Source of the DNA: Neobacillus mesonae
Lineage (GTDB): Bacteria > Bacillota > Bacilli > Paenibacillales > Paenibacillaceae
NCBI GenBank assembly: GCA_023715865.1
Contig: JAMBOW010000001.1
Span: 1,178,001 to 1,242,000, forward strand
Direction: 5' to 3'
DNA length: 64,000 bases
The notes under the pieces are model-generated. The model was not told the origin of the DNA, did no database searches, and was given only the letters and a program-made list of their open reading frames with translations. Numbering within the stretch: the first letter of the stretch is position 1; each line of letters starts with the position of its first letter. Shown here piece by piece: positions 17,500-27,350 of the stretch. The position numbers and the translations under genes are program-made.

Positions 17500-18996
17500 T
17501 TAATTTTGATTTTCATACGCCTCTTTGTACTCCGCGGCCATCTGATCTCCGCCGCTCTTTCTCCATTTTTCCACTTCAGCCTTCCAGCCGGCTTCATCGA
17601 TCTGCCCCATAATGAACTTCGTTTGCGCATCGGTAATGATTAATTCTAACTCTCCTCCGCGTTCGTTATAGGTCGTTGAATTAAGTGTAAGTGCCGGATT
17701 CGGGACGATATACTTTTCGTTGTCCTGTACAATTTGTTTGTTCAAGTTGTGCAGTGGAGTTCCTTTAGCCTTCCTCTCCATGTTGTACAGCTCTCCACGT
17801 TGAGGCAGCGAGTCTCGATAAGGCTTCACTTCCTGAACATCTTTATCTGCATCCGTTGTTACGGTGTATTCCCCATCAATTTCGTAATGGACACCCTCTA
17901 TTCCTTTGTTAATTAAATTGACCATTTCAGGATCGAGCAGCTTATCGATGAATGTCAGTACTTTATCCAATTCTTCTTCGGAAGTAACAGTGGATTTAGG
18001 TATGGCCAAGAAGCCTGTATTGCCGCTTTCTCCAGGTACCCGAATCCCCTCAGGTCCTTGGAGCGCTGAGACGTTAACGACGGCATCCGGCACGACCTTA
18101 TCCAGCTTCGTTTGCAGAGACTGACCATTTCCTCCAGAAATACGGATGTTGGCACGTCCCGATTCATAAACCTTATTGAGCTCAGAGGAATCAACAACAG
18201 CAAAATCCTGATTGATCAATTGCTCTTCATATAATTTTCTAAACATCTTCATCACTTCAAAAAACGGTTCAGATTCAAACTCCGGATAAAAATTGCCTGC
18301 TTCGTCAATGCCCCACTTGTTTGGAGCTCCTTGTGATACGGCTAGCCGGGTTAGAGTTGATGCGGTTCCTTGATTGTAGGCTTTATCCAGCATCATACCG
18401 TAAGTGTCTCTCTTCCCGTTCTTATCAGGATCTTCTGCCGTGCTGTACCGAATAATCTCATACCAATCATCAAGCGTAACTGGCGGCTTTAAGCCTGCTT
18501 TATCCAGCCAGTCCTGCCTAAAGCTTACAACCGCACGTCCCATATCCCGAAAGAGAGGAATACCGTAAACTTTGCCATTCACACTAATATTGTCATAATA
18601 CGGCTGAGGCTGTGCAGCTAAATTAGGATAGTTTTGCAGGTGAGAGGTAATATCCCAGAACAATTCGGCTTCAATAGAGCTGATGGTTGTAGGTGTATAG
18701 TTCAGCTTAATTAGCTTGGGGAGCTCATTGGAAGCGACCATGACGTTAATCTTCTCGTCATAAGCTGAGTAAGGAATCCATTGAATCCTTAAATCTGTAT
18801 TCGTATATTCGCGTATTTTTTCCTCTATCGGATTTTTGGGATCAGGAATCTCTCCCACCTGGTTGATGACAAGGGAAAGCGGGTAAGGCCCATCTCCTAG
18901 ATTTGAGCTTTCACTTGAATTTCCTCCGCATGCAGTCAAGACCATCGTCCCCGCAACTACAGCCAGAATTGCACTCATCCATTTTTTTTGTTTCAT
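17500..18996 (-). CDS. LplA-type sugar-binding lipoprotein
   Basis: This is a 498-residue extracellular solute-binding protein (family 1) anchored by lipid. The lipobox is VLTAC with Cys23. Further family features are VYGIPLFRDMGRAVVSFRQDWLDKAGL and the EDPDKNGKRDTYGMML calcium-site-like loop. It delivers an oligosaccharide to the LplB/YtcP permeases encoded just upstream; the ATPase is expected elsewhere on the chromosome, as is common for this type. The start at 18996 has GGAGG 6 bases upstream, better than the ATG six codons earlier. The GH95 gene downstream suggests a fucose-containing ligand. Confidence 0.92.
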   Translation of the reverse strand: MKQKKWMSAILAVVAGTMVLTACGGNSSESSNLGDGPYPLSLVINQVGEIPDPKNPIEEKIREYTNTDLRIQWIPYSAYDEKINVMVASNELPKLIKLNYTPTTISSIEAELFWDITSHLQNYPNLAAQPQPYYDNISVNGKVYGIPLFRDMGRAVVSFRQDWLDKAGLKPPVTLDDWYEIIRYSTAEDPDKNGKRDTYGMMLDKAYNQGTASTLTRLAVSQGAPNKWGIDEAGNFYPEFESEPFFEVMKMFRKLYEEQLINQDFAVVDSSELNKVYESGRANIRISGGNGQSLQTKLDKVVPDAVVNVSALQGPEGIRVPGESGNTGFLAIPKSTVTSEEELDKVLTFIDKLLDPEMVNLINKGIEGVHYEIDGEYTVTTDADKDVQEVKPYRDSLPQRGELYNMERKAKGTPLHNLNKQIVQDNEKYIVPNPALTLNSTTYNERGGELELIITDAQTKFIMGQIDEAGWKAEVEKWRKSGGDQMAAEYKEAYENQN

Positions 18997-19066
18997 GTTT
19001 AGCCTCCAGTTCATTTTATTGGTTGAACTCTTCTTGAGTAGAGAAGAGTGATGAACCCGAACCTCG

Positions 19067-19939
19067 TTATCCTTTCACAGACCCTAACATGACTCCTTTT
19101 GCGAAATGCTTTTGTAAAAAAGGGTATACGAGTAAGATAGGCACTGTAGCGAACACAATGACCGCCATTCGGATAGTTAACGGCTGAACGTCCATTTCGT
19201 CAAAGCCGGCATCCCCTACTCTGCTTTGAGCTAGAATAACGATTTCCCTAAGCAGCACTTGTATGGGCCATTTTTCATTATCATTGATGTATAAAATAGC
19301 ATTAAAAAACGTATTCCAGTGAGCGACTGCATAAAACAATCCAAAGGTCGCCATAGCCGGAAGTGACAAAGGCAGCACAATTCGAATAAGAACTCCCAAA
19401 TCATTGCAGCCATCAATTTTAGCGGAGTCCTCGAGTCCATCTGGAATTTGTTGAAAAAAGTTCTTAAGAACAATCAGATTGAATGCGCTGATTGCGCTTG
19501 GAATCATTAAAGACCATAAGGTATTTGTCAGATTTAGCCCGCTTACAACAAAGTAGGTCGGAATCATGCCACCGCTAAAGAGCATGGTTATCAAGACCCC
19601 GAGCAAAATGGGATTTCTGCCTCGGAGATTCGGCTTTGACAACGGGTATGCCATCAGTGAAGTAAACACTAAATTGATCAGTGTTCCGACTACCGTAATG
19701 TATACAGATACTAGCAAGCTTCGAGGGAGAGTATCAGAAGAGAAAATATACTGATAAGAGACCAGCGACCATTCCTTGGGCCATAGGATCAATCCGCCCC
19801 TGGCGACTTCTGCCGGACTCGCAAAGGATACAGCCAAAACATAAACGAAAGGTAACACACAAACGATGGCAACGATGAATAAAACAGCATGATTGATGAT
19901 ATCAAATAACCGATTGCCCCATGATCTATCTTGACGCAC
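19067..19939 (-). CDS. YtcP-type sugar ABC permease (MalG-like)
   Basis: This is a 290-residue membrane protein with six predicted helices. The EAA loop reads EDSAKIDGCNDLGVLIRIVLPLSLPA (residues about 172-197), where the shared ATPase docks. The C-terminus FLQKHFAKGVMLGSVKG is typical of the YtcP group. The GTG start follows AGGAGG by 8 bases. It lies between lplB and lplA and forms with LplB the inner-membrane channel for the sugar bound by the 17500 lipoprotein. Confidence 0.93.
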   Translation of the reverse strand: MRQDRSWGNRLFDIINHAVLFIVAIVCVLPFVYVLAVSFASPAEVARGGLILWPKEWSLVSYQYIFSSDTLPRSLLVSVYITVVGTLINLVFTSLMAYPLSKPNLRGRNPILLGVLITMLFSGGMIPTYFVVSGLNLTNTLWSLMIPSAISAFNLIVLKNFFQQIPDGLEDSAKIDGCNDLGVLIRIVLPLSLPAMATFGLFYAVAHWNTFFNAILYINDNEKWPIQVLLREIVILAQSRVGDAGFDEMDVQPLTIRMAVIVFATVPILLVYPFLQKHFAKGVMLGSVKG

Positions 19940-19982
19940 CTTCTTTACCTCCTATCATCTTCCGAGAATTCACTAAGCGTTA

Positions 19983-20930
19983 TTAATAAACACCTTCTTC
20001 CCCGAACCTTTTGGCCAGCCAATTAGAACCGAGTACCAGCACCAAGCCTACAAAGGATTTAAATAATCCAACGGCTGCGCTGTAACTGTACTGAGCTTGC
20101 GTCATTCCTTTGGTATACACATAGGTATCAAACACTTCGCTCACTTCTCGGTTGGTCGGAGTAATCATAAGGAAGATCTGTTCAAATCCGGAGTCCAGAA
20201 AGTTGCCGAGTCTCAAGATCAGGAGAATAATGATTGTGCTGCGTATTGCAGGCAATGTAATATGCCACATCTGACGCCAGCGGCCCGCCCCATCGATTCG
20301 AGCAGCCTCATATTGCTGCAAGTCCACTCCCGCCAAAGCCGCAAGAAAAATAACGGTTCCCCAGCCGACCTCTTTCCAAATGGACTGAGAAACAATCATC
20401 GTTCTAAACCAATCGGCTTCAAGTAAAAAAGCAATTTTCTCTCCCGTAATTTGATAAATGAGTTCAGTAATAATCCCGTTTTCTGTTGTAAACAGAATAT
20501 AGAAAATACCTACGACAACAACCCATGACACAAAATGAGGAATATAAATTAGCGTTTGTATAAACCTTTTGAAGCGCTCTCTTCTTAACTCATTTAACAT
20601 CAGTGCCAATACAATGGGCAGCGGAAAGAAAAAGATTAAATTGTACAGCGCCAGAATGATCGTGTTCCGGAACAGCGTCCAAAATTGCGGTTCACTAAAA
20701 AAACGTTCGAAATGTTTGAAGCCTACCCAAGGACTTTCCAGAAACCCAAGATGAGGCTTGTAGTCCTGGAAAGCCATCGTGACACCGTACATGGGCACAT
20801 ACTTAAAAATGATAAAGTACAGTACACCTGGCAGCAGCATGAGATACATCCATCTGTCCCTAACCAAATCACGAATGAACTCCTTTCTCTTCTGCTGACG
20901 GACCTCCTTCAACACTTGATTTGAATTCAT
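19983..20930 (-). CDS. LplB-type sugar ABC permease (MalF-like)
   Basis: This is a 315-residue membrane protein with six predicted helices. It has a YVPMYGVTMAFQDYKP segment after the first helix and an EAA loop (YEAARIDGAGRWRQMWHITLPAI). It is the first gene of the leftward lplB-ytcP-lplA-GH95 operon. The frame could extend to 20999, but the ATG at 20930 has GGAGG 9 bases upstream. A cre-like sequence with one mismatch (20970-20984, minus strand) lies just before it, so catabolite repression is possible. Confidence 0.92.
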   Translation of the reverse strand: MNSNQVLKEVRQQKRKEFIRDLVRDRWMYLMLLPGVLYFIIFKYVPMYGVTMAFQDYKPHLGFLESPWVGFKHFERFFSEPQFWTLFRNTIILALYNLIFFFPLPIVLALMLNELRRERFKRFIQTLIYIPHFVSWVVVVGIFYILFTTENGIITELIYQITGEKIAFLLEADWFRTMIVSQSIWKEVGWGTVIFLAALAGVDLQQYEAARIDGAGRWRQMWHITLPAIRSTIIILLILRLGNFLDSGFEQIFLMITPTNREVSEVFDTYVYTKGMTQAQYSYSAAVGLFKSFVGLVLVLGSNWLAKRFGEEGVY

Positions 20931-21164
20931 ATCAGCTGTCCTCCTGTCGAATTGAACATCACAAGTGGATGTATGCGCTTTCGTGAGTCCATTATTCAAC
21001 AGCTCATTTATGTAATGCTATAGTCTGTTCATGACTTCATCCGTCATAAGGTATAGTGGCTTGATGAACAGGCATGCTCGATATGCCGCATTTGATCTGC
21101 CATATGCTGCACATGACTTCTCCTTTGCCATATGGAATGGATACTGAATTTTGCTCTATAAGTA

Positions 21165-21190
21165 TAAAAACCGAACGTCTCCGTTCGGTT
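21165..21190 (-). terminator. Terminator of the AraC/YesN-like regulator gene
   Basis: On the minus strand AACCGAACG and CGTTCGGTT flank a 4-base loop and run into TTTTT. It lies 12 bases after the stop of the leftward regulator. Confidence 0.88.
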
Positions 21191-21202
21191 ATCTTGTAAT
21201 TC

Positions 21203-23536
21203 CTATACTTCGCCTTCTTTGCTGTGTGATTGATCTCGATATTGACCAGGTGTCATGCCAAATGTACGGCGAAATGTACGAATAAACGCGCTAATGTTGG
21301 TATAACTAACCTTTTGTCCGATTTCGGAAATCTTCATATCCGTTGTGAGTAACAGATTCCTTGCGTAATTCATTCGATACTCGCTTAGATATTCACTGAA
21401 CGATACTCCCATTTCTTTCTTGAAAACCCTGCTCACATAAGCCGGATTAAAGTTTAGTGCAGCTGCACAATAATCAAGTGAAATATCTTTATCAAATTGC
21501 TCATGTACGATTTCCACTAAGCGCTGAGTAATGCTTACAAATTGTTTATCCTTCATTTCTGCCAGCGTTCTAATGATAGGTTCAAATAATTTAAAGTGGA
21601 ACCAGTTAGAGATTTCAATTCGTGTTTGTAATCTGAACAAATGCTTCAATTCTTCCTCACCGTTCCATATACTCTGTATGGATACTCCCTTTTCCTGCAC
21701 TAAACTTATAACTCCAGAAGCCAGCTGCACCAGCAATAAATGATGCTCTTGATGCAATCCATCCTTTACTAGCAGCTCATCCAAATATCGCTGAAATAAT
21801 TGATTTACTTTTTCGGGCTGCCGTTCTTCCAGTGCAAGTAAAATCTGGTCTGACGTCAGCTTAAATTTTGTATATACGCTCTTTTGTGTACTGCCTTGAT
21901 CCGCTATATCAGCATAACGGACGATAATGTTTGCTCCAAGAACAAAGCGTAATCTGAGTGCATCCTTGCATTCTTTATAGGCCTGTTTAGCCTCCGTTAA
22001 CTGTTTAAATGGACGACTGATACCGATGCTGCAATCCAATTCCAGAAACTCTTGTACTTTAGACTTAATAAGCTGAGCCGACTGATAAAACAAGGGATCT
22101 GCAGAATGGATTTCCCCCTCTTTACAGGTTAGCAGCGTAATTTGGGATTGGTTCAATACAATGGGACTGAAGCGATCTTCTTCGGTGAGTATTTCGGAGA
22201 CCATATTATTTACTGCGAACAAAAGAAGCTCTCGGTCCTGCTCTTGAAACCGGGACTGCTCCAGATTGTCCAGCTCTAACGTCAACAACCCAAGATATTC
22301 CCATTCCCAAGGATACCCGTATCTTTGGGAAGCAGACTTGTTATACTCCCCTGATATTTGCTCTGTAAATAACTTTAATACATAAAATTCCCGCAAATGT
22401 GCCGTTTGCGATTTCATTTGTTTATCCAGCTCATTTCTGGAAACAGAGAGCGAGAAAAGACTGTCGTGTATGTACTCGAATTCATCCTTTCGAGTTCGAT
22501 CGATTTGCTGCGGCAGCACACTGACGGCCATCTCATGGAGTCTCCGAATCGGAGAGTACATTTTTCGGCTGCCAAACAAAGAAACGATGAACACCGTAAT
22601 CATAATGCCGAAGCAAGCGGAGGCTGTAATCAGCGCAATGGCCCTCGTCTGACTTGTTACTTTGTCTAAAGGCACTACAGAAACATAAGTCCATCCGTTG
22701 TAATCCGATGTTGAGTAGAGCACACTGACTTTCCTGCCCTCGCTCTCAGCGTGAAATGAGCCTTGGTTTGACTCTGACTGACTAATCTGTGCAAAAACCT
22801 GTTCATTTATAGATTGAAAAGCCTTCTTGTCCTGGGCAGATGAAAGAATAGGGTTACCCTGTTGGTCTATCATATATTGAGCAGCAAGCAAGTCACCGGG
22901 CTCTAGCATGCTTCGGATGTCCTTCGCGGTAATTTGCAGGATAAGCACCCCGGATGGCTGGCTTTGCTTTGATAGCAGCGGAATTTTATGTACCAGTCGA
23001 AGGATAGTTGCCGTCTCCTCTGTGATACTCCAATTATCCATTTCTATCGCATCGAGACTCCCCGAAATTTCTCCTGCACCAGCGACCCAGAATATGCTTT
23101 CCTTATTATTCAAATATTTGTTAATCTCCTCATTGTTCATGCCTTTCAGTGATCTTAATGAATTTAAGTCAACGATCCATTCATGACGCAGATTAATAAC
23201 ATATACTTGATTCAAAATCGTCTGTGTTTGCAAGTTAAACATTTCATTCATAAGTTCTCTAACCATAATAAAATCCTGTGCGCCAAGCTCCTTATTCATC
23301 ACTTCTTTGATCAATGAAGAGTTCTCAAACTGTAATGCTGTTCTTTGCATAGAATCCAGGACTTGTTCCACTCTCATTCTTGTTTGGTTAAGTAGATGCA
23401 TATTTCCCTCGTTCACTTTTTCTTCCACATCATTAGCAGCTATATAATAAGAAAAGAAGCCAATGAGGATCGTAGGAGCCGATCCCAGCAACAGACTGTA
23501 TATGAGAATTTTAGATTTGAATTTTCTAAACATCAT
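21203..23536 (-). CDS. Membrane-anchored AraC-family regulator (YesN/YtdP-like)
   Basis: This is a 777-residue one-component regulator. A membrane helix lies at about residues 9-31, an extracellular Cache-like sensor runs to about 300, and a second helix is at about 305-330. A cytoplasmic linker follows, then a C-terminal AraC DNA-binding domain at about 675-770 (ISLDYCAAALNFNPAYVSRVFKKEMG, then ISEIGQKVSYTNISAFIRTFRRTFGMTPGQYR). The extracellular sensor probably reads a sugar or the binding lipoproteins encoded on either side. It lies between lplB (20930) and a second lipoprotein gene (25265), all leftwards. A perfect-consensus cre box precedes it at 23610-23624. The start is TTG/ATG at 23536-23533 region; the exact codon is uncertain. 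Confidence 0.9.
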   Translation of the reverse strand: MMFRKFKSKILIYSLLLGSAPTILIGFFSYYIAANDVEEKVNEGNMHLLNQTRMRVEQVLDSMQRTALQFENSSLIKEVMNKELGAQDFIMVRELMNEMFNLQTQTILNQVYVINLRHEWIVDLNSLRSLKGMNNEEINKYLNNKESIFWVAGAGEISGSLDAIEMDNWSITEETATILRLVHKIPLLSKQSQPSGVLILQITAKDIRSMLEPGDLLAAQYMIDQQGNPILSSAQDKKAFQSINEQVFAQISQSESNQGSFHAESEGRKVSVLYSTSDYNGWTYVSVVPLDKVTSQTRAIALITASACFGIMITVFIVSLFGSRKMYSPIRRLHEMAVSVLPQQIDRTRKDEFEYIHDSLFSLSVSRNELDKQMKSQTAHLREFYVLKLFTEQISGEYNKSASQRYGYPWEWEYLGLLTLELDNLEQSRFQEQDRELLLFAVNNMVSEILTEEDRFSPIVLNQSQITLLTCKEGEIHSADPLFYQSAQLIKSKVQEFLELDCSIGISRPFKQLTEAKQAYKECKDALRLRFVLGANIIVRYADIADQGSTQKSVYTKFKLTSDQILLALEERQPEKVNQLFQRYLDELLVKDGLHQEHHLLLVQLASGVISLVQEKGVSIQSIWNGEEELKHLFRLQTRIEISNWFHFKLFEPIIRTLAEMKDKQFVSITQRLVEIVHEQFDKDISLDYCAAALNFNPAYVSRVFKKEMGVSFSEYLSEYRMNYARNLLLTTDMKISEIGQKVSYTNISAFIRTFRRTFGMTPGQYRDQSHSKEGEV

Positions 23537-23609
23537 GTGCTCCTAAGTGGAATTTATTATTCTTTATGAATGATGATCAAGATCTATAACTAAAACCAAA
23601 CATCAATTA

Positions 23610-23624
23610 TGTTACCGCTTTCAA
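23610..23624 (-). promoter_or_regulatory. CcpA cre box before the regulator gene
   Basis: On the minus strand the sequence TTGAAAGCGGTAACA fits the 15-base cre consensus WTGNAANCGNWNNCW at every fixed position. It lies about 75 bases upstream of the regulator start, so glucose repression through CcpA is likely. Confidence 0.7.
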
Positions 23625-23694
23625 AATAGTTTGTATGAAATTATACCATTTACATCCTCTTATACCAATATATATTATCTAAAATAACAATCAC

Positions 23695-23717
23695 GCCGAT
23701 TCCAACATGGAAACGGC
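23695..23717 (-). terminator. Weak terminator after the second lplA
   Basis: GCCGTTTCCA and TGGAATCGGC pair on the minus strand with one mismatch and a 3-base loop, followed by a mixed T-rich tail. It lies 46 bases past the lipoprotein stop. Confidence 0.5.
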
Positions 23718-23762
23718 GCTGAGTTTTTGTACATAACGTACTATATTTAGTTTAGTTTAACA

Positions 23763-25265
23763 TTAGTTGTTCACCTGTCGATAAGCAGATTCATACTCAC
23801 TGATTATGTTGTCTCCCCCGGATTTCTTCCATGTGCTTACAGCCTCTTTAAATTCGGCGTTACCGATTCTGCCAAGAATGTACTTATAAGTTGCATCGGT
23901 GATCGTCTTTTGCAGATCGGATCCTTGGGCTGTATAGGTAGGAGATTCTAGAGAGAACATGGGATTCAATACGGCATACGCTGAATTTTCTTCAATTAAT
24001 CGATCGGCTTCAGCTTTTAATGCATCCGCGTCATGAATTTCATACCCCGTTTCCCTCGGTCTTGTAGCTGCATAAGGCTGTACCTCTTGTTTCCACAATT
24101 CAGTATCCGTAATCGTTACGGCGTTATTCTCATCTACAGTGTAATGAACTCCTTCAATTCCGTACGTCATCAGAGCATATACTTCATCTGACATCATATC
24201 GTCGATGAACTGCAATATTCGCTTCAATTCGGCTTCGTCCTTGACTTCAGATTTAGGGAAGGATAACAGACCTCCTACTCCGTTGTTTGTAGACCATATT
24301 GCCCGATCAGCAGCATTTCCGGTCGAAGTGATATCGTTGACCATCACTAGCTCCATCCCATCCTGGATACCTTTAGACATATCGAGGAGATTTTTGCTGT
24401 CAAAAATGGCTCCTACATAAATACCTGCCTTGCCTTGAGCAAACCCTTGCTGCTGATCGGTCTTAGCTGTTACTGCAAAATCCTGATTGATGTAACCGTT
24501 ATCATAAAGCTGTTTCATATAGTTCATGGTTTGTATATAACCCTCGGTTTCAAATTCCGGGATCGCCTTACCGTTGGAATCCACTCCCCATATGTTAGGC
24601 GTACCGAAGTAGGAACTTAATGTCTTGAAAGCACCGAAAGTCAAATCACTCCGATCTATAAAACCCGTTGTATCCTTTACCCCGTTTCCGTCAGGATCTT
24701 GCTCTGTGAATGCCTTGGCTACTTCAAACAGCTCATCGGTCGTTTTGGGAATGGATAATCCAAGGTGATCAAGCCAGTCTTTACGAATGACTACGCCGTT
24801 TCGAGCAAGCTGCTTCTGCAGCGGAATTCCGTAGAGCTTTCCCTCAATAGATGCCGATTCTCGCATTTCTTGCGGAATGGATCCCAAATTGGGGTACTCG
24901 TCCAGGTAAGGACTAACCTCCCAGAACATTCCTGCCTTTAGTGCACCACGGACCGATGAATTTTCAAGAATGCTAAGTGTAACGATATCTGCTAGGGAGT
25001 CGGATGCGAGCGCAGTATTAATTCTTTCTTCAACCGATGCTGCAGGACTCCAAGTAAAATCGATATCTGCATCCGTAGCCTCTTCAATTTTATTTTGCAC
25101 CGTATCCGTAGGCGGAGATGCAGTGTGAAGAAAATTTAACCAGCTGATCTTCGTTTTGCCGTCAGTTGCAGCATTTGAAGCACCCGAGCTTTCTCCTCCA
25201 CATGCAGTTAAGAGTAAGCTGCAGGACAGTAAAAATGCCGCTGTATTTTGAAATCTGCGCTTCAT
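23763..25265 (-). CDS. LplA-type sugar-binding lipoprotein, no adjacent permeases
   Basis: This is a 500-residue lipoprotein with an LLTAC lipobox (Cys22) and the family-1 solute-binding fold. It is clearly a paralogue of the 17500 protein: both share the LYGIPL/VYGIPL region, an EQDPDGNGVKDTTGF loop and a KSGGDNIISEYESAY-like C-terminus. No permease gene is next to it, so it may feed the LplB/YtcP pair encoded at 19067-20930 or act as the ligand sensor for the membrane regulator beside it. The start at 25265 follows AAGGAG by 8 bases; the frame is open to 25316 without a better site. Confidence 0.92.
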   Translation of the reverse strand: MKRRFQNTAAFLLSCSLLLTACGGESSGASNAATDGKTKISWLNFLHTASPPTDTVQNKIEEATDADIDFTWSPAASVEERINTALASDSLADIVTLSILENSSVRGALKAGMFWEVSPYLDEYPNLGSIPQEMRESASIEGKLYGIPLQKQLARNGVVIRKDWLDHLGLSIPKTTDELFEVAKAFTEQDPDGNGVKDTTGFIDRSDLTFGAFKTLSSYFGTPNIWGVDSNGKAIPEFETEGYIQTMNYMKQLYDNGYINQDFAVTAKTDQQQGFAQGKAGIYVGAIFDSKNLLDMSKGIQDGMELVMVNDITSTGNAADRAIWSTNNGVGGLLSFPKSEVKDEAELKRILQFIDDMMSDEVYALMTYGIEGVHYTVDENNAVTITDTELWKQEVQPYAATRPRETGYEIHDADALKAEADRLIEENSAYAVLNPMFSLESPTYTAQGSDLQKTITDATYKYILGRIGNAEFKEAVSTWKKSGGDNIISEYESAYRQVNN

Positions 25266-25598
25266 CGGCCTCGCTCCTTTTTTATTCGATTGATCAACCA
25301 TATAAAGCAGTGCCAATTAGACTGAACTTTACTTGTTCTGATTGACCTCTTATATAAATCAAGCATATCGTCTAATGCTCATTACAAATATAATCCTCTG
25401 CTATTCATTATCTGCCCTACGTAATTGAATTGGTTTATGTACTAATCAGTGATTTATACGGATATTTATTCAGTTATTATTTGGCATAATGTCATATTCG
25501 GCACATTAAAGTATAATTTGGGCGATGGAGTTATTTATGTCCTTAAGCAAAACATAAAGCAGCCGGTCAAGCTGACCGACTGCTTTAATTGAATATGA
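25266..25598. other. Leader region of the second lplA, plus terminator
   Basis: This non-coding stretch is AT-rich in its middle. The left end holds the lplA leader and the right end the hairpin at 25556-25586. I could not place a convincing sigma-A promoter or a cre box in it. Confidence 0.5.
25556..25586 (-). terminator. Terminator of the DUF5060 hydrolase gene
   Basis: Arms of 13 bases (AAAGCAGTCGGTC / GACCGGCTGCTTT on the minus strand, one G-U pair) flank a 5-base loop. It lies just after the stop at 25599. Confidence 0.8.
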
Positions 25599-27350
25599 CT
25601 ATGAATGAATTCTTATAAGTCGTAGTGCTATATAAGGTCTGCCTGGTAAATGAACACAAAACTTCCCTTCCAAAGCACCTGGTACACTCTCTATGGTCAT
25701 ATTCCAGGTGTCAATAATCTCTGCTTTAAAATGATAGCCGGGTGTCATGTTGAAATAGCGGAATTTGAGCTGGCTTGATCCAAAGTAATATAAATAATAT
25801 TCTCCCTCAATACCGGCTCTAGGCACATCCCAATCTGATTCGAGCGGCTCCAGTCGCCCTGTTGGGGTATGCTCGATTATTTTCTTTAAAAATGCAATTC
25901 GTGAAGGACTTTCCCCTGACAACGCCCCTCCTTTGGACCACCAAAGAATTTCATTTTCGTTGTAATACGTTTCACCATGACCAACATATCCGCCCCGTAC
26001 AGCCCCTTCCCAGAAACGTCTGACCATTTCTTCACCTGTAATGTTACCCCAGCCTTGATCGATATCACCCTCATAACCGCATTCATCAATTAGGACTGGC
26101 TTGTTCCATTTTTTGCGCCATTCTAAGGTGGATTCAGATGTCTTGTATACATCAATGCGCTGGATGCTGCAGTGTGTAACCCAAGACTTGCTATAATCAT
26201 AAAATGTCATCATGTTGTGGTTGGATAAAAGATGACCATAAGGATCGTTATCCTTAACAATAGCCCCAAATCGCTCCCAATCCTCCTCCCCTTTCGCCCA
26301 CATCACATCATACTCATTGGCCAGAGACCACCACACATTTCGGTAAGCTGCCAATCTGGAGACCATGTATTTTAAATATCGATCATCGGACGAGCTCGGC
26401 ATCTCAGCATATCCCCAGCGATCATAGGGGTGAAATAATATAATATCCGCTTCAATGCCTAACTCGCACAATTGAGAAATTCTTTTCTCCAGATGATGAA
26501 AAAACTCCGGATTAAAGGTATGAAAGTCCCAGCCAGATGTAATAGATCCTTCAAAAGGATAAAAGCGCGGCTCATTTGAGTTGAACTGAAAAGACTTCGG
26601 AAAAACACACATCCGAACTTTGTTAAAACAATGTTGCGAAAGTGTGCGGATTGTCTGCTCTTCCAAATCCTCATCCTGATGAGTCCATGCATATAACGTC
26701 GTTCCGAAAGGAAGATACACCGTTCCATCTTTATATGCGAAATGATATTGATTACTGACTCGTACGGGTCCATGATTATTCGGACTGGGTCCAACCACTT
26801 CAAAATTCCCTTGAATAGAATGTAAAGAACGAGCGTTAGATTGGGACATGAATCCCCAGTTCCCCTCTGTTTCCGGCATAAAACGAATACGATAAATTCC
26901 ATTGCCATCATAAAATCCTGGAACGCAAATCTTTTGATCATCTGAGCTAAAGACCCCTTCAATATGAACATCAACAAATGGATTGCCGTGGCTTGGTCCT
27001 TCGAACGAAATTTCGATGAAATCCCACTTTTCAACCTTAATTTCATATCTTACTTTCGCTGATCCCATCACAATATCTTCAGACTCATATTGTTCGGAAG
27101 GTTGTATACTGGGCTCCTCCTCGTTTATTTTCACAGCCAACAAATCCTTTAAAATTTGCTCCAAAAATGCATCAGGCAACTCTTCTTCATTCATCCTCTT
27201 GCTTATGTATTGAGGTACCGTATCGAGCTTAATATCAAAAAACTGTGACATTTTCTTCTCTATATCAGGAAAATATTTTATCAAAATGCCTCGCGCATCA
27301 TCATTTGTCCACAGTGCTCCGATTTTGCTGTATTCATTAAACGATTTCAT
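25599..27350 (-). CDS. Apiosidase-like glycoside hydrolase with DUF5060 and DUF5605 domains
   Basis: This is a 583-residue cytoplasmic enzyme. Residues about 1-75 form a small helical module (SKIGALWTNDDARGILIKYF) like those appended to other Firmicute glycosidases. Residues 97-190 fit a DUF5060 beta-sandwich and about 200-490 a clan-A-like barrel. The likely catalytic glutamates are in WWSLANEYD (about 346) and VLIDECGYEG (about 423). A beta-sandwich of the DUF5605 type ends the protein. Related proteins cleave plant cell-wall side-chain sugars such as apiose, but the specificity here is unproven. The ribosome site is weak, so the start (ATG 27350 or TTG 27353) is uncertain. Confidence 0.8.
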   Translation of the reverse strand: MKSFNEYSKIGALWTNDDARGILIKYFPDIEKKMSQFFDIKLDTVPQYISKRMNEEELPDAFLEQILKDLLAVKINEEEPSIQPSEQYESEDIVMGSAKVRYEIKVEKWDFIEISFEGPSHGNPFVDVHIEGVFSSDDQKICVPGFYDGNGIYRIRFMPETEGNWGFMSQSNARSLHSIQGNFEVVGPSPNNHGPVRVSNQYHFAYKDGTVYLPFGTTLYAWTHQDEDLEEQTIRTLSQHCFNKVRMCVFPKSFQFNSNEPRFYPFEGSITSGWDFHTFNPEFFHHLEKRISQLCELGIEADIILFHPYDRWGYAEMPSSSDDRYLKYMVSRLAAYRNVWWSLANEYDVMWAKGEEDWERFGAIVKDNDPYGHLLSNHNMMTFYDYSKSWVTHCSIQRIDVYKTSESTLEWRKKWNKPVLIDECGYEGDIDQGWGNITGEEMVRRFWEGAVRGGYVGHGETYYNENEILWWSKGGALSGESPSRIAFLKKIIEHTPTGRLEPLESDWDVPRAGIEGEYYLYYFGSSQLKFRYFNMTPGYHFKAEIIDTWNMTIESVPGALEGKFCVHLPGRPYIALRLIRIHS

